Numbered from the stretch's first letter, positions 42,660-52,330 are shown. The stretch is DNA of 64,000 nt from SVTX01 sp045588675 (GCA_045588675.1 JAZNER010000019.1:3223-67222); one strand, 5' to 3'. Translations and numbers: made by a program. The notes: generated from the sequence alone by a model not told the origin.

Positions 42660-45167
42660 TCAATGACATTCAAGCCAATTATCTCCGCTCTTTGCCTCGA
42701 CCTTCAGCGGAACAGAAAGTCTTGTTGCGTTTTCCATTTCTTTAGTCAAAAGCAAAAGAACCTCTTCCTTATGCTCTCTTGGGCACTCAATAAGCAGCTC
42801 ATCGTGCACCTGAAGCAAAAGCTTAGCTCCCGTGCCGCTCTCTCGGAGCTTTTTGTGAGTATTAATCATAGCTATTTTAATTATATCTGCACTGCTGCCT
42901 TGAATTGGGCTGTTTTTTGCAACTCTTTCACCGAATTTCTGCAAGTTTTTATTTGATGCAGAAATCTCGGGAATATATCTTCTTCGTCCAAACATTGTGG
43001 TAACATAACCCTGCCTGTGAGCATCGCGTACAATATTCTCAAGATATTGCTCAATCGCAGGATAGCTGTTAAGATAGCTGTCTATATAATCCTTCGCCTC
43101 GTATCTTGGTATCTTCAAATCCTCAGCAAGCGAAAATTCACCCATTCCGTAAAGTATTCCAAAATTAATCGCCTTTGCCTTTTTTCTCATTTCAATACTG
43201 ACATTCTCCGGAGAAACCCCGAAAACACGGCAAGCCGTTGCGGTGTGAATATCACTGTTTGACATAAAGGCTTCGCTCATATGCTCATCGCCCGAAATAT
43301 GCGCAAACACACGGAGCTCGATCTGTGAATAGTCGGCATCAATCAAGACGTAATTCTGATTTTTGGCGACAAAGTATTTTCTGAATTGCCTGCCCGCCTC
43401 GGTTCTGATTGGGATATTCTGCAGATTGGGATTTATAGAGGAAAGTCTGCCCGTCGCGGTTCCCGTCTGCTTGAATTCGGTGTGAATTCTGCCGTCGTCC
43501 CCGACACATTTGAGAAGTCCGTCAACATAAGTTCCCTTTAGCTTTGACATCTGTCTGTATTCAAGAATATCCTCGATAATCGGGTGATATTTGCTCAAGC
43601 CCTCAAGTACCTCGGCGCTTGTTGAGTAACCTGTTTTGGTCTTTTTCCCACTTGGCAGCATAAGCTTTTCAAAAAGAACCTCACCAAGCTGCTTTGGAGA
43701 ATTAATATTAAACTCTTCACCTGCAGATGTATAAATCCTCATTTCGAGTGCCGAGATGATCTCGTCAAGCACTATACCGTAATTTGCAATTCCCTCTTGG
43801 TCGATTTTGCAGCCTTCAAGCTCCATATCACAAAGAACTGCCGCAAGAGGCATTTCTATATTGTAAAGCAAGTCAAGCTGACCGCTCTCGGACAGCTTGT
43901 CCTCGATTTTTTTCCACATTTGCGCGACATAATGCGCCTCGGGGATTTCAAGGCTCAGGCTCTCGCCTATATAGGTCGTTACAAGCCGTTCAAGCGAGTA
44001 AGAGCTTTGCAGAGAGTCGTCAACATACGCGCCGAGCATTACATCAAAATAACAGTCACGCCAATAAAAGCCTTTTTCTTCAAGCAGCTTGTATATACTC
44101 TTGCAATCAAAGCATATTATTTTGTGCGACTTAATAAAGCTCCGGCTATCCTCATCAAAAACAGCCTTACAGAGCTTATTGCCGTCAGAAAAATATACAT
44201 TTTCCCGATCGATAGACATAGCAAGAAATTCGCCGTCCAAATTCTGTAAATCAACACAGTCGGGACAATCTTGGCTTACATCTGCCACTCTCGCCTCTTC
44301 CTTGTCAAGCCCAAGTCTTTTCATAGCTCCAAAGAGCTCGTACTTTGCAAACAAGGCTCTCGCACCTTCTCGGTCAATTCCGTGATTTTCGATGTCAGCA
44401 AGCTCTATGCCAATTGGAGAATCGCACTTGATCTGTGCCAAAGCCCTTGACATAAATGCACTATCCTTTCCGGATATAAGCTTATTTTTAACAGATGCCG
44501 TCACGCCTGCTTCTTCTAAGTTTTCATAGAGAGCATCAAGACTTTTCATCTCGGCTATCAGCTTGAATGCGGTCTTTTCTCCGATTCCCGCAACACCGGG
44601 AATATTGTCAGAGCTGTCCCCCATAAGAGCCTTTACATCTACATACTGACGCGCCCAAACACCGTACTTTTCAAAGAACGCCTTATCGTCAAATGTAACA
44701 GTATCACTGTTGGTCGCAAGAAGCACCTTGACATTTTCCGAAATAAGCTGCAAGGAGTCCTTATCTCCTGTCAGCACATATCCCTCAACCTCTCCGCCTG
44801 AATTTTGTGCCATAGCGGCAAGAGTGCCGAGTATATCGTCTGCCTCATAACCCTCTTTTTCAAGCACGGTAAAGCCCATAGCTCTGCATATTTCCTTTGC
44901 GACGGGCATCTGTAGCGCCAAATCGTCGGGCATTGGCTTTCTGCCCGCCTTGTATGCATCATACATAGTGTGACGGAAGGTCGGCGCCTTCAGGTCAAAC
45001 GCAACTGCAGTATAGTCCGGCTTTAATGCTTCAAGCTGCTTTAAAATAACATTGACAAAGCCAAAAATCGCATTGGTCGGGAAGCCCTCTTTATTTGATA
45101 AATATCTGATGCCGTAAAACTGTCTGTTGAGTATGCTGTTTCCGTCAATACAAAGTAATTTTTTCAT
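42660..45167 (-). CDS. polA: DNA polymerase I
   Basis: Repair and Okazaki-fragment polymerase of 835 residues. The N-terminal 5'-nuclease (FEN) domain has VTGDKDSLQLIS and ALMGDSSDNIPGVAGIGEKTA. The C-terminal polymerase has DYSQIELRVFAH (motif A), RKKAKAINFGILYGMGEF (motif B) and LLQVHDELLIE (motif C). The middle 3'-5' exonuclease region lacks the DxE of ExoI and the ExoIII tyrosine-aspartate pair, so proofreading is probably lost, as in several Firmicutes. A promoter candidate lies at 45220-45249. Confidence 0.97.
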   Translation of the reverse strand: MKKLLCIDGNSILNRQFYGIRYLSNKEGFPTNAIFGFVNVILKQLEALKPDYTAVAFDLKAPTFRHTMYDAYKAGRKPMPDDLALQMPVAKEICRAMGFTVLEKEGYEADDILGTLAAMAQNSGGEVEGYVLTGDKDSLQLISENVKVLLATNSDTVTFDDKAFFEKYGVWARQYVDVKALMGDSSDNIPGVAGIGEKTAFKLIAEMKSLDALYENLEEAGVTASVKNKLISGKDSAFMSRALAQIKCDSPIGIELADIENHGIDREGARALFAKYELFGAMKRLGLDKEEARVADVSQDCPDCVDLQNLDGEFLAMSIDRENVYFSDGNKLCKAVFDEDSRSFIKSHKIICFDCKSIYKLLEEKGFYWRDCYFDVMLGAYVDDSLQSSYSLERLVTTYIGESLSLEIPEAHYVAQMWKKIEDKLSESGQLDLLYNIEMPLAAVLCDMELEGCKIDQEGIANYGIVLDEIISALEMRIYTSAGEEFNINSPKQLGEVLFEKLMLPSGKKTKTGYSTSAEVLEGLSKYHPIIEDILEYRQMSKLKGTYVDGLLKCVGDDGRIHTEFKQTGTATGRLSSINPNLQNIPIRTEAGRQFRKYFVAKNQNYVLIDADYSQIELRVFAHISGDEHMSEAFMSNSDIHTATACRVFGVSPENVSIEMRKKAKAINFGILYGMGEFSLAEDLKIPRYEAKDYIDSYLNSYPAIEQYLENIVRDAHRQGYVTTMFGRRRYIPEISASNKNLQKFGERVAKNSPIQGSSADIIKIAMINTHKKLRESGTGAKLLLQVHDELLIECPREHKEEVLLLLTKEMENATRLSVPLKVEAKSGDNWLECH

Positions 45168-45219
45168 ATTTTAACCTCTTTGAGCTTATTCTCTGAGTCC
45201 TTATAATCCATCTTCGTAA

Positions 45220-45249
45220 ATTATATCATATTATTACCGTTTTTGTCAA
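45220..45249 (-). promoter_or_regulatory. Promoter for polA
   Basis: Minus-strand TTGACA (45244-45249), 18-nt spacer, TATAAT (45220-45225). Confidence 0.55.
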
Positions 45250-45357
45250 GGAAGGCTCGGCTTTTTATTCAAAATTTGAGATGAAAACAGAAATTTTTAC
45301 TGTATTCTTTATGATGCGGAGCGGAAGAAAAAATTTTTGAAATTTTGAATTTGATTA

Positions 45358-45386
45358 TTGACATTGACATTTGTGTATGTTATAAT
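45358..45386 (+). promoter_or_regulatory. Promoter for the SH3 lipoprotein gene
   Basis: TTGACA (45358-45363), 17-nt spacer, TATAAT (45381-45386), about 65 nt upstream of the ATG. Confidence 0.8.
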
Positions 45387-45451
45387 ATTTTATAGACACT
45401 AATATTGTATAAATTGTGACATAATATAACAGATTTCGGAGGTAAAAACAT

Positions 45452-46195
45452 ATGAACAGAAAATTTTGGACTATTTTTGTGGCGTTGCTTCTAACCGCTT
45501 CACTTTGCGCTTGCACAGGCGGCGGAGATGAGGAAACTACATCAGGTAACACTATTATTATTGATACCGAGGACACAACAGATTCCAATGTCGAATCGAA
45601 TGAAACAACCGAACCCGATGCAAGCCAGACAACAGACGAAATAACAACAGAGCCCGAAGAGGCTTTGGCTGGCGAGCTTACATATATTGAACAAAAGGAC
45701 ACTATTTATATTTACAACAGAAACGGCGCACTCAACATCCGCGACGGAGAAGAAAAGGTCGTAGTTTCCGTTCCTAACGGAACAGAGCTGCAGAGAATTG
45801 CTGTCAGCGAGGACGGCGTTTGGAGTAAGGTTATTTACGAGGATGCAGAGTGCTATGTAGTTTCTAACAGCGTTGTAAACTTTGATATTAACGAGGGCTT
45901 CGTTGAGGTCAATAAAACATTGACATTAAAAGCCAGCCTCAAGGTTCGTATAGTTCCCTTCTTCAATGAGCTTTTGACAAGCGATAATCAGGTTGCGGGC
46001 TACTTAGCACCTGACGATACTGTTGAAATTATCGCTGAAAACACAGAAATCGGCTGGTACAAAATAAAGTATGAGTCTGACTACACAGGCGATTGCTTCA
46101 TCAAGGCAAATCCCGATTACTTTGTAGAGGAAACGACCGAAGCCGACAGTGAAACAACTGAGGCTGAAAGCGAAAGCTCTTCCGAAACCAACTAA
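45452..46195 (+). CDS. Lipoprotein with SH3-like domains
   Basis: Of 247 residues. A lipoprotein signal peptide ends in LCAC (Cys21), so it would be membrane-anchored outside the cell. A Thr/Glu/Asp/Ser-rich linker (about 25-70) follows; then two SH3b-like modules (YNRNGALNIRDG...; LKASLKVRIVPFFNE...) that in related proteins bind cell-wall peptides. The C-terminus is a second acidic Glu/Ser/Thr-rich tail. CGGAGG precedes the ATG. It is monocistronic with a strong terminator at 46207-46237. Confidence 0.85.
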   Translation: MNRKFWTIFVALLLTASLCACTGGGDEETTSGNTIIIDTEDTTDSNVESNETTEPDASQTTDEITTEPEEALAGELTYIEQKDTIYIYNRNGALNIRDGEEKVVVSVPNGTELQRIAVSEDGVWSKVIYEDAECYVVSNSVVNFDINEGFVEVNKTLTLKASLKVRIVPFFNELLTSDNQVAGYLAPDDTVEIIAENTEIGWYKIKYESDYTGDCFIKANPDYFVEETTEADSETTEAESESSSETN

Positions 46196-46206
46196 TTGAA
46201 AACTAT

Positions 46207-46237
46207 AAAAAGCTTGTCGAGATTCGACAAGCTTTTT
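46207..46237. terminator. Bidirectional terminator
   Basis: AAAAAGCTTGTCGA (46207-46220) and its exact inverse (46224-46237) form a 14-bp stem with a 3-nt loop. It separates the lipoprotein gene from the convergent flavin reductase. Confidence 0.92.
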
Positions 46238-46240
46238 TTG

Positions 46241-46828
46241 TTATTTCTTTTTGGGATTTGGCTTTTTCTTCTTTTTTACTGCCGAGAAGCCGAACTTCCC
46301 TATTTTTTTGCCAAGCTCAAAATATTCGCCGTGGGCAAAGGCAGTAAGGTGGGCGCGCTCAAGACAAAGCTTACCGCCCTCGTCAATCAAATCTGGAGAT
46401 ACATCAACCGCCACAATATCGGCTAAAAACATATCGTGTGTGCCGAGAGAAATTACATCTGTAACACGGCATTCAAGAGATAGCGGGCTTTCGGCAATCA
46501 ATGGGCATTTGACCTCGCTCGCCTCCTCGCGCGTCAGCTTGCACTTTTCAAATTTGTCAACCTTAGCTCCTGTGTAAATCCCGCAATAGTCAGCAGCCTT
46601 CACAAGATTTGCAGGCGTCAGATTTATTACAAATTCGCCGCTTTCTTTGATAATATTATATGAATATCTTTGCGGTCGCACAGAAATATATGTCTTTGGG
46701 GGAATAGTATTAATTATTCCCGTCCAAGCAACAGTTAAAATATTTGATTTTTCCATATCTCCAACGCTGACCATAACAGGCGGCACAGGTGCGATAAGAG
46801 CACCGCCGCGCCACTTTATCTTTGACAT
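46241..46828 (-). CDS. Flavin reductase family protein (FMN-binding split barrel)
   Basis: Of 195 residues. The split-barrel signature VSVGDMEKSNILTVAWTGI, then SYNIIKESGEFVINL (FMN phosphate contacts) and the central GIYTGAKVDKFE are typical of the flavin reductase-like family. The C-terminus is a run of lysines (KKKKKPNPKKK). It would use NAD(P)H or a partner reductase; no partner is next to it. It ends just beside the terminator shared with the lipoprotein gene. Confidence 0.88.
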   Translation of the reverse strand: MSKIKWRGGALIAPVPPVMVSVGDMEKSNILTVAWTGIINTIPPKTYISVRPQRYSYNIIKESGEFVINLTPANLVKAADYCGIYTGAKVDKFEKCKLTREEASEVKCPLIAESPLSLECRVTDVISLGTHDMFLADIVAVDVSPDLIDEGGKLCLERAHLTAFAHGEYFELGKKIGKFGFSAVKKKKKPNPKKK

Positions 46829-46902
46829 ATTTACCTCAAATATAAAATTAGTATTTTCTTTATTATTTTATCATAAAAAACATAAAAAGTCAATAAAAGC
46901 AC

Positions 46903-46931
46903 TTGAAATCAAGATGAAAAAGTGATATAAT
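46903..46931 (+). promoter_or_regulatory. Promoter for the aminotransferase gene
   Basis: TTGAAA (46903-46908), 17-nt spacer, TATAAT (46926-46931), 34 nt before the ATG. Confidence 0.65.
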
Positions 46932-46965
46932 TTACTAAAATAAAGTTTTTGAGGCTAACAATCAT

Positions 46966-48174
46966 ATGAACTACATTTTTTCAAACAAAATTGCTTCCTT
47001 GAAGCCCTCTGCAATAAGGGAAATTCTCAAAGCACCCGCCACTCCCGACACGATTTCCTTTGCGGCGGGAAATCCTGCTCCGGAATCATTCCCAATTAAA
47101 GATATGGCGAGAATTTCAGATGAAATTTATCAGAGCTCTGCCATCATGGCTTTGCAATACGGAGCGACTGACGGATATTTACCCTTGCGCGAGGCAATCG
47201 CCAAAAGACAATACGAAAAATTCAACATAGGCAAAAAAATCTCGCGCGGCGACAGCTTTGACGACACGACTATTATTGTTTCGGGCGGTCAGCAAGGCAT
47301 TGAGCTCGCCTGTAAGGTCTTTTGCAATGAGGGGGACGCTGTAATCTGTGAAAACCCTACCTTTATCGGCGCACTTAACGCCTTTCGTTCAAACGGCGCT
47401 ACACCTATCGGTGTTAAGCTCGAGGGTGACGGAATGAATATAGACGCGCTTGAAGAAACACTCAAAAAGACAAAAAATGCCAAGCTTATTTATACGATAC
47501 CGAATTTTCACAACCCCGCAGGAATTACCACCTCTCTTTCAAAGCGTAAAAAAATCTATGAGCTTGCAAAAAAATACAAGGTTATGATTTTAGAGGATAA
47601 TCCTTACGGCGAATTGCGTTTCTCGGGCGAGCATATTCCGTCAATCAAGAGCTTTGACGACGAGGGACTTGTTATCTACTCTTCAACCTTTTCAAAAATT
47701 CTTTCGGCGGGTATGAGAGTTGGATTTGTAATCGCACCCGATGCCGTTGCCTCAAAAATGGTGGTGTCCAAGCAGACAAGCGATGTCCACACAAATCTGT
47801 TCTTCCAGATGCTTTGTCACAAATATATGACCGAGTGCGAGCTTGATTCACATATTGAGAAAATTCAAGACATTTACAGGCACAAATGCGGCTTGATGCT
47901 AAGCTCGCTTGACAAGTATTTCCCAAAAGAAATCAGCTTCACTCGCCCTGAAGGTGGGCTCTTTATCTGGTGCACTCTGCCGCAAGAAATTGATCAAAAG
48001 ACTTTTGTTAAGCTTGCGGTCGAGCGCGGCGTCAGAATTGTTCCCGGTGAAACCTTCAACTGCGATACAAGCGCCCCCTCACAGTCCTTCAGGCTTAATT
48101 TCAGCACTCCGAGTGACGAGCAAATTGAATTGGGTATAAAAATTCTCGGTCAGCTTGCGCGAGAGCTTCTGTAA
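46966..48174 (+). CDS. PLP-dependent class I/II aminotransferase
   Basis: Fold-type I aminotransferase of 402 residues, related to 2-aminoadipate and multi-substrate (LysN-like, MocR-type) aminotransferases, but without a GntR DNA-binding domain. The segment FAAGNPAPESFP near the N-terminus, IPNFHNPAGITTS, and the PLP-lysine region YSSTFSKILSAGMRVGF are visible. It transfers an amino group from an amino acid to a 2-oxo acid; the exact substrate is unknown. GAGG lies before the ATG. No neighbour suggests a pathway; a separate T-box/trpS unit follows. Confidence 0.9.
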   Translation: MNYIFSNKIASLKPSAIREILKAPATPDTISFAAGNPAPESFPIKDMARISDEIYQSSAIMALQYGATDGYLPLREAIAKRQYEKFNIGKKISRGDSFDDTTIIVSGGQQGIELACKVFCNEGDAVICENPTFIGALNAFRSNGATPIGVKLEGDGMNIDALEETLKKTKNAKLIYTIPNFHNPAGITTSLSKRKKIYELAKKYKVMILEDNPYGELRFSGEHIPSIKSFDDEGLVIYSSTFSKILSAGMRVGFVIAPDAVASKMVVSKQTSDVHTNLFFQMLCHKYMTECELDSHIEKIQDIYRHKCGLMLSSLDKYFPKEISFTRPEGGLFIWCTLPQEIDQKTFVKLAVERGVRIVPGETFNCDTSAPSQSFRLNFSTPSDEQIELGIKILGQLARELL

Positions 48175-48236
48175 CTATTTTAATCGTTTTAACTGTTTAA
48201 CTTATTTTTGCAAACCAAGAAAATTTACAAAAGCTA

Positions 48237-48265
48237 TTGACAAAATGTAACATTTCATTTATAAT
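48237..48265 (+). promoter_or_regulatory. Consensus promoter for the trpS T-box transcript
   Basis: TTGACA (48237-48242), 17-nt spacer, TATAAT (48260-48265). The T-box element begins about 15 nt later. Confidence 0.85.
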
Positions 48266-48279
48266 CTATAATATAAACC

Positions 48280-48584
48280 GATGAGAAAGAATAGTAAAGC
48301 TATATTCCCTTTCCACAGAGAGCCGCAGACGGTGTAATTGCGGCGAAAGACTTAGCTTGAATGGACTTTTGAGGGCGAACAGAAATGCTTTTTTAAAAGC
48401 AGATTATGAAAGACGGAGCTTGGCTCTCCGTAAACAACGGTCTGCATATTTTAAGATATGCGAAAGAGGACGGCTTCGCCGTCAAGCCGGGTGGCACCGC
48501 AGGAGCTTTTGGGAGAAATCTCTTATTTAAAGTATTAAAGAAGTCCTGTCCCAGCATTTTTACTGGGATAGGACTTTGTTTTTT
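48280..48584 (+). promoter_or_regulatory. T-box leader of trpS (tryptophan-tRNA sensing)
   Basis: Stem I has the CACAGAGAGCC segment. The specifier loop GAATGGACTTTTGAG holds TGG (Trp) at 48362-48364. The T-box GGGTGGCACCGC lies at 48489-48500. The terminator stem is 48541-48554 with 48563-48576, followed by a T-run. Uncharged tRNA-Trp should promote read-through. Confidence 0.95.
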
Positions 48585-48633
48585 CTGTCCCGACACTAAT
48601 TTTTGGCTAAAGACACAAAGGAGGACAAACAAA

Positions 48634-49635
48634 ATGTTTCAAAATCAACCCGTTTCGTTTTCGGGAATTCAGCCGAGCGGAAATCTTACCATAGGCAACT
48701 ATCTCGGAGCACTAAAGAACTTTTCTTCATATTCTGAAAAGTACAAATGCTTTTACTGTGTTGTTGACGAGCACGCGATAACTGTCCGTCAAAATCCCGC
48801 AGAGCTTCGTCGCCGCACCTATGAAACCTTGGCACTTTATATGGCGGCCGGTCTTGACCCCGATAAAAACACTCTTTATGTTCAGTCACACGTGCACGAG
48901 CACGCCGAGCTTGGCTGGATTTTAAACTGCTTTACAATGTTCGGCGAGCTGTCAAGAATGACACAGTTCAAGGACAAAAGTGCAAAGCATTCTGACAATA
49001 TCAATGCAGGACTTTTCACATACCCCACGCTTATGGCGGCTGACATTCTTCTCTATCAGACAGACGTAGTTCCCGTCGGAATTGACCAAAAGCAGCACGT
49101 TGAGCTTTGCCGTGATATTGCGGAAAGAGTTAACCAGATTTATCCCGATATGTTTACGATTCCGGAGCCCATCATTTCAACAACGGGCAGAAAGATAATG
49201 TCACTTGCCGACCCCACAAAAAAAATGAGCAAATCGGATGAAAATACAAACGCTGTTGTTTATATCCTTGACGACAAGGATACGATTATCCGCAAGTTCA
49301 AGCGCGCGGTTACCGATTCTGACACCTGTGTGCGCTATGCCGAGGGCAAGGACGGAATCAATAACCTTATAAACATTTACGCTTGCTTTACAGGTAAGAC
49401 AAACGAGGAAATCGAGCGTGAATTTGAGGGCAAGGGCTACGGCGAATTCAAAATGGCAGTCGGTGAAGCCTGCGCAGATGCTCTCGCTCCCGTTCAGGCT
49501 AAATTCAACGAGATACTTGCAGATAAATCCGCGCTTGAAGCGCAAATGAAAAAGGGTGCGGAGGAAGCGTCCTATGTTGCCCGCAGAACCCTCTCAAAAA
49601 TTCAGAAAAAGCTTGGATTCGTTCAGATAAGATAA
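48634..49635 (+). CDS. trpS: Tryptophanyl-tRNA synthetase
   Basis: Charges tRNA-Trp; class I, 333 residues. The HIGH-like motif is in IQPSGNLTIGNYLGAL, and KMSKS is KKMSKSDEN. The tryptophan-binding region PVGIDQKQHVELCRDIA is present. ATG 48634 has AAAGGAGG upstream; an open frame back to 48406 runs through the T-box terminator and is not translated. The T-box leader controls it by tRNA-Trp charging. Confidence 0.98.
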   Translation: MFQNQPVSFSGIQPSGNLTIGNYLGALKNFSSYSEKYKCFYCVVDEHAITVRQNPAELRRRTYETLALYMAAGLDPDKNTLYVQSHVHEHAELGWILNCFTMFGELSRMTQFKDKSAKHSDNINAGLFTYPTLMAADILLYQTDVVPVGIDQKQHVELCRDIAERVNQIYPDMFTIPEPIISTTGRKIMSLADPTKKMSKSDENTNAVVYILDDKDTIIRKFKRAVTDSDTCVRYAEGKDGINNLINIYACFTGKTNEEIEREFEGKGYGEFKMAVGEACADALAPVQAKFNEILADKSALEAQMKKGAEEASYVARRTLSKIQKKLGFVQIR

Positions 49636-49756
49636 AATTTAATATCGAAGCTCAGGGGATCGTCAAATTTCAGGCGAACCCCATTCTGAACAAGATTTGT
49701 ATATATTAGACAAATTTAAATATTAACGTTTGTGCAATATTTTTATTAGAACACCA

Positions 49757-49785
49757 TTGACAATCACTTGACCGCATGATATAAT
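49757..49785 (+). promoter_or_regulatory. Consensus promoter for the four-gene SPFH/NatAB operon
   Basis: TTGACA (49757-49762), 17-nt spacer, TATAAT (49780-49785), 74 nt upstream of the first ATG. The 224-bp gap before it has no gene. Confidence 0.8.
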
Positions 49786-49859
49786 TATATTACGCAATAC
49801 ATAAGCTGTGTGTCTGGCTCAATGAAAGAACACTATATCAGGGGGGAGGTGCATTAAAT

Positions 49860-50519
49860 ATGTATATTTACAAGGATTTTGAAGTACCGCGCCTTAACCA
49901 AGACAATTTGGATATTATCAAAAAAATGCGCTTGATAAAAATAAAATATTTACTTATTATCATAGCCTTGCTGATTTTTGATAGCTTTGTTTTCAGTTTT
50001 TATATTCTTAATAATAGCAATAGTTACGTCAAATTTGATTATTGGGACTATATTGTCTTTTGGATAATATTTTTTGTCTTACCGTTTTGCCTCTTTAAAT
50101 GCTATAAGCTTTTTACCGAAAAAAGCGAGGTAAAATACATTGAAGACTCCGATGTCAAAATTATGTGGCATGTTGACGGACCTGTAATAAGACCCAGTAG
50201 CGTAAAGACAAAGCCGTTTCGCATTTATACTTTAAAGGATAAAAATGGCAAACGCTCAAAATATAGGATTGGAAACGAAACATCTCACAATCTTTGTTTA
50301 AAGTCAAACGGATTCTTGGTAAAATATGCAGGACTTAAATTTGCCGTTGCCGTTAACAATGAATTACCAGAGGTCTTCATTTGTGCAAATTGCGGCACTT
50401 TAAACAAGGTTGAAGCAAAAAAGTGTTATTGGTGTAATTCATCATTAATTAAGATTTTTACAAGGGAGTCTTACAACGATGCTCTTGAAAAAACAAATAA
50501 AAAACTAAACAATTTTTAA
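49860..50519 (+). CDS. Membrane protein with C-terminal zinc ribbon, function unknown
   Basis: Of 219 residues. Two membrane helices lie at about 30-50 (IKYLLIIIALLIFDSFVF) and 65-82 (YIVFWIIFFVLPFCLFKCY). A cytoplasmic part follows, with CANCGTLNKVEAKKCYWCN near the C-terminus as a CxxC...CxxC zinc ribbon. I do not recognise the family. GGGGGGAGG precedes the start. It is the first gene of an operon with an SPFH protein (20 nt later) and a NatAB-like ABC transporter, which suggests a membrane-associated partner for them. Confidence 0.75.
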   Translation: MYIYKDFEVPRLNQDNLDIIKKMRLIKIKYLLIIIALLIFDSFVFSFYILNNSNSYVKFDYWDYIVFWIIFFVLPFCLFKCYKLFTEKSEVKYIEDSDVKIMWHVDGPVIRPSSVKTKPFRIYTLKDKNGKRSKYRIGNETSHNLCLKSNGFLVKYAGLKFAVAVNNELPEVFICANCGTLNKVEAKKCYWCNSSLIKIFTRESYNDALEKTNKKLNNF

Positions 50520-50539
50520 TTAAAAAAGGAGATTTAATT

Positions 50540-51535
50540 ATGGCTTGGATTGGATTATCACTTATTGTTACAGTTGCCGCTTTCGTCTTTCTCGGCATCA
50601 CAAAAACAGGTTGGCGCAAAAATCCGCGTCAGCTTATCTCGCTCTTTGGACTTTTACTGATTGGTTTCGGTATTGTTACCTCTGTACCCACCGGTCACAC
50701 AGGTATCCTTACGACCTTTGGTAAGGTTGAGGACGTTACTCTCGAAGCAGGTGTTCAGTTCAAAGCACCCTGGCAGGAAATAGTATGTATGGATAACCGT
50801 ACACAAAAAGGAACTGTTTCTATGCAGGGCTTTTCGAAGGATATTCAAGAGGTATCAATTACATACTCGATAAACTATCAGATAAACAAGCAAAATGCTC
50901 AAAACATCTACAAGAGCATTGGTGTTGATTACTATGACAGAGTCATGTTCCCTCGTATTCAGGAAACAGTTAAAAATGTAATTGCAAATTATGATGCAGA
51001 GCAGCTCATAAACTCCCGTGACACACTCTCAACCGAGATTACAAGCTTGCTCAAAAAAGAGCTTGCTACATACAACATTGATGTTGTAAGCACTGCAATT
51101 GAGGACCTCGATTTCTCTGACGCATTTACAAATGCAGTTGAAGATAAGGCGGTAGCGGCTCAGGCTCTTCTCAAGGCTAAAACCGAGCAGGAGCAAAAGA
51201 CAATGGAGGAGGAGCAGCAGGCCGAAAGACAAAAAATTCAAGCAGAAGCTAACGCCGCTGTTTCTAAAATCAAGGCGGAGGCTGAAAAAGAGGTTTTGAG
51301 AATTCAGGCAGACGCCGCTGAATACGCGGGAGAGAAGGATGCCGCTGTCAATAAAGCGATTGCGGAATCGCTCACAGAAATACTTATAAAATACTATGAA
51401 ATTCAACAATGGGACGGCAAGCTCCCCGAAACAGTTATTTCGGGCGGTGAGGCTGTTCTCCCGATTATCGGCTCAATAGGTACAACAGACCAGACTGCTG
51501 AAACCGATGCTACGGGCGGAGAGATCGTTGAGTAA
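50540..51535 (+). CDS. SPFH/prohibitin (band 7) family membrane protein
   Basis: Of 331 residues: an N-terminal hydrophobic segment (about 3-20) and a second (33-50), then the SPFH domain (VPTGHTGILTTFGKVEDVTLEAGVQFKAPW to about residue 190). A long Glu/Lys/Gln-rich helix, likely a coiled coil, follows (about 200-280). Such proteins form oligomeric rings at membrane microdomains and protect membranes under stress. AAAGGAG precedes the ATG. It lies 20 nt after the zinc-ribbon gene and 15 nt before natA. Confidence 0.9.
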   Translation: MAWIGLSLIVTVAAFVFLGITKTGWRKNPRQLISLFGLLLIGFGIVTSVPTGHTGILTTFGKVEDVTLEAGVQFKAPWQEIVCMDNRTQKGTVSMQGFSKDIQEVSITYSINYQINKQNAQNIYKSIGVDYYDRVMFPRIQETVKNVIANYDAEQLINSRDTLSTEITSLLKKELATYNIDVVSTAIEDLDFSDAFTNAVEDKAVAAQALLKAKTEQEQKTMEEEQQAERQKIQAEANAAVSKIKAEAEKEVLRIQADAAEYAGEKDAAVNKAIAESLTEILIKYYEIQQWDGKLPETVISGGEAVLPIIGSIGTTDQTAETDATGGEIVE

Positions 51536-51550
51536 TTACGAGGATTTTGA

Positions 51551-52330
51551 ATGAAAGAAATTATACAGGTACAAGGTTTGAACAAAAGCTTCAAGCTTTC
51601 GAGCAAGCAGCAGAAAATCGAAAAAACAAATGAAAAGGTTCGCCACGCTGTGAATGACTTGTCGTTTTCGGCTTACGAGGGTGAGATTTTCGGCTTGCTG
51701 GGTCCAAACGGCGCGGGCAAAACTACAACTCTGCGTATGCTATCCACTCTCATAAAGGCAGATTCCGGAGATGCTCTGATTGACGGATGCTCAATTGTTA
51801 AAGAGCCGGACAAGGTCAGAGCCAAAATAGGATTTTTAACAAGCGAATTAAAGCTTGAAGAATTTTTCACACCGAATTACCTTTTCGACTTTTTCTCTGC
51901 GCTGTACGGAGTAGAACCGACAGCTGCGGCAGGGAGAAAGAAAGCTCTCTTTTCCCGCTTCGGAATCGATAAATTTGCAGAGGTAAAGGTCGCAGACCTT
52001 TCCACAGGTATGAAGCAAAAGGCTTCCCTTGCAATCTCTCTCGTTCATAACCCCGATATTATAATATTTGACGAACCGACAAACGGACTTGATGTTCTGA
52101 CTGCAAAGGTTGTAACCGATTTTCTCATCTCGCTTCGCTCCGAAGGAAAAACAATAATCGTTTCAACTCATATTTTCAGTCTTATTGAGAAAATATGCGA
52201 CAGAGTTGGAATAATCATTGACGGAAAAATGGTGATTTGCGATACTCTTGATGCGCTTCGGGGAGAGAAAACACTTGAAGACAGATTTTTTGATATTTAT
52301 TCTGACTATTGCGGAGGAAAAGAAATATGA
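51551..52330 (+). CDS. natA: ABC transporter ATP-binding protein (NatA type)
   Basis: The nucleotide-binding subunit, 259 residues. Walker A is LGPNGAGKTTTLRML, and the signature is LSTGMKQKASLA. Walker B is IIFDEPTNGLDVL. The N-terminus is KEIIQVQGLNKSFKL. With the next gene it resembles NatAB sodium-efflux or export ABC systems with one fused-loop permease. Ion or substrate is not determinable. The stop overlaps the permease start (ATGA). It lies 15 nt after the SPFH gene, probably one operon. Confidence 0.88.
   Translation: MKEIIQVQGLNKSFKLSSKQQKIEKTNEKVRHAVNDLSFSAYEGEIFGLLGPNGAGKTTTLRMLSTLIKADSGDALIDGCSIVKEPDKVRAKIGFLTSELKLEEFFTPNYLFDFFSALYGVEPTAAAGRKKALFSRFGIDKFAEVKVADLSTGMKQKASLAISLVHNPDIIIFDEPTNGLDVLTAKVVTDFLISLRSEGKTIIVSTHIFSLIEKICDRVGIIIDGKMVICDTLDALRGEKTLEDRFFDIYSDYCGGKEI

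Noticed and set aside
45355..45702. 115-codon minus-strand open frame at the lipoprotein gene
   Set aside because: Antisense to the Thr/Ser/Glu-rich linker, which is low in stop codons on the other strand.
48406..48633. 76-codon N-terminal extension of trpS
   Set aside because: It runs through the T-box, antiterminator and terminator of the leader; the AAAGGAGG-preceded ATG at 48634 is the true start.
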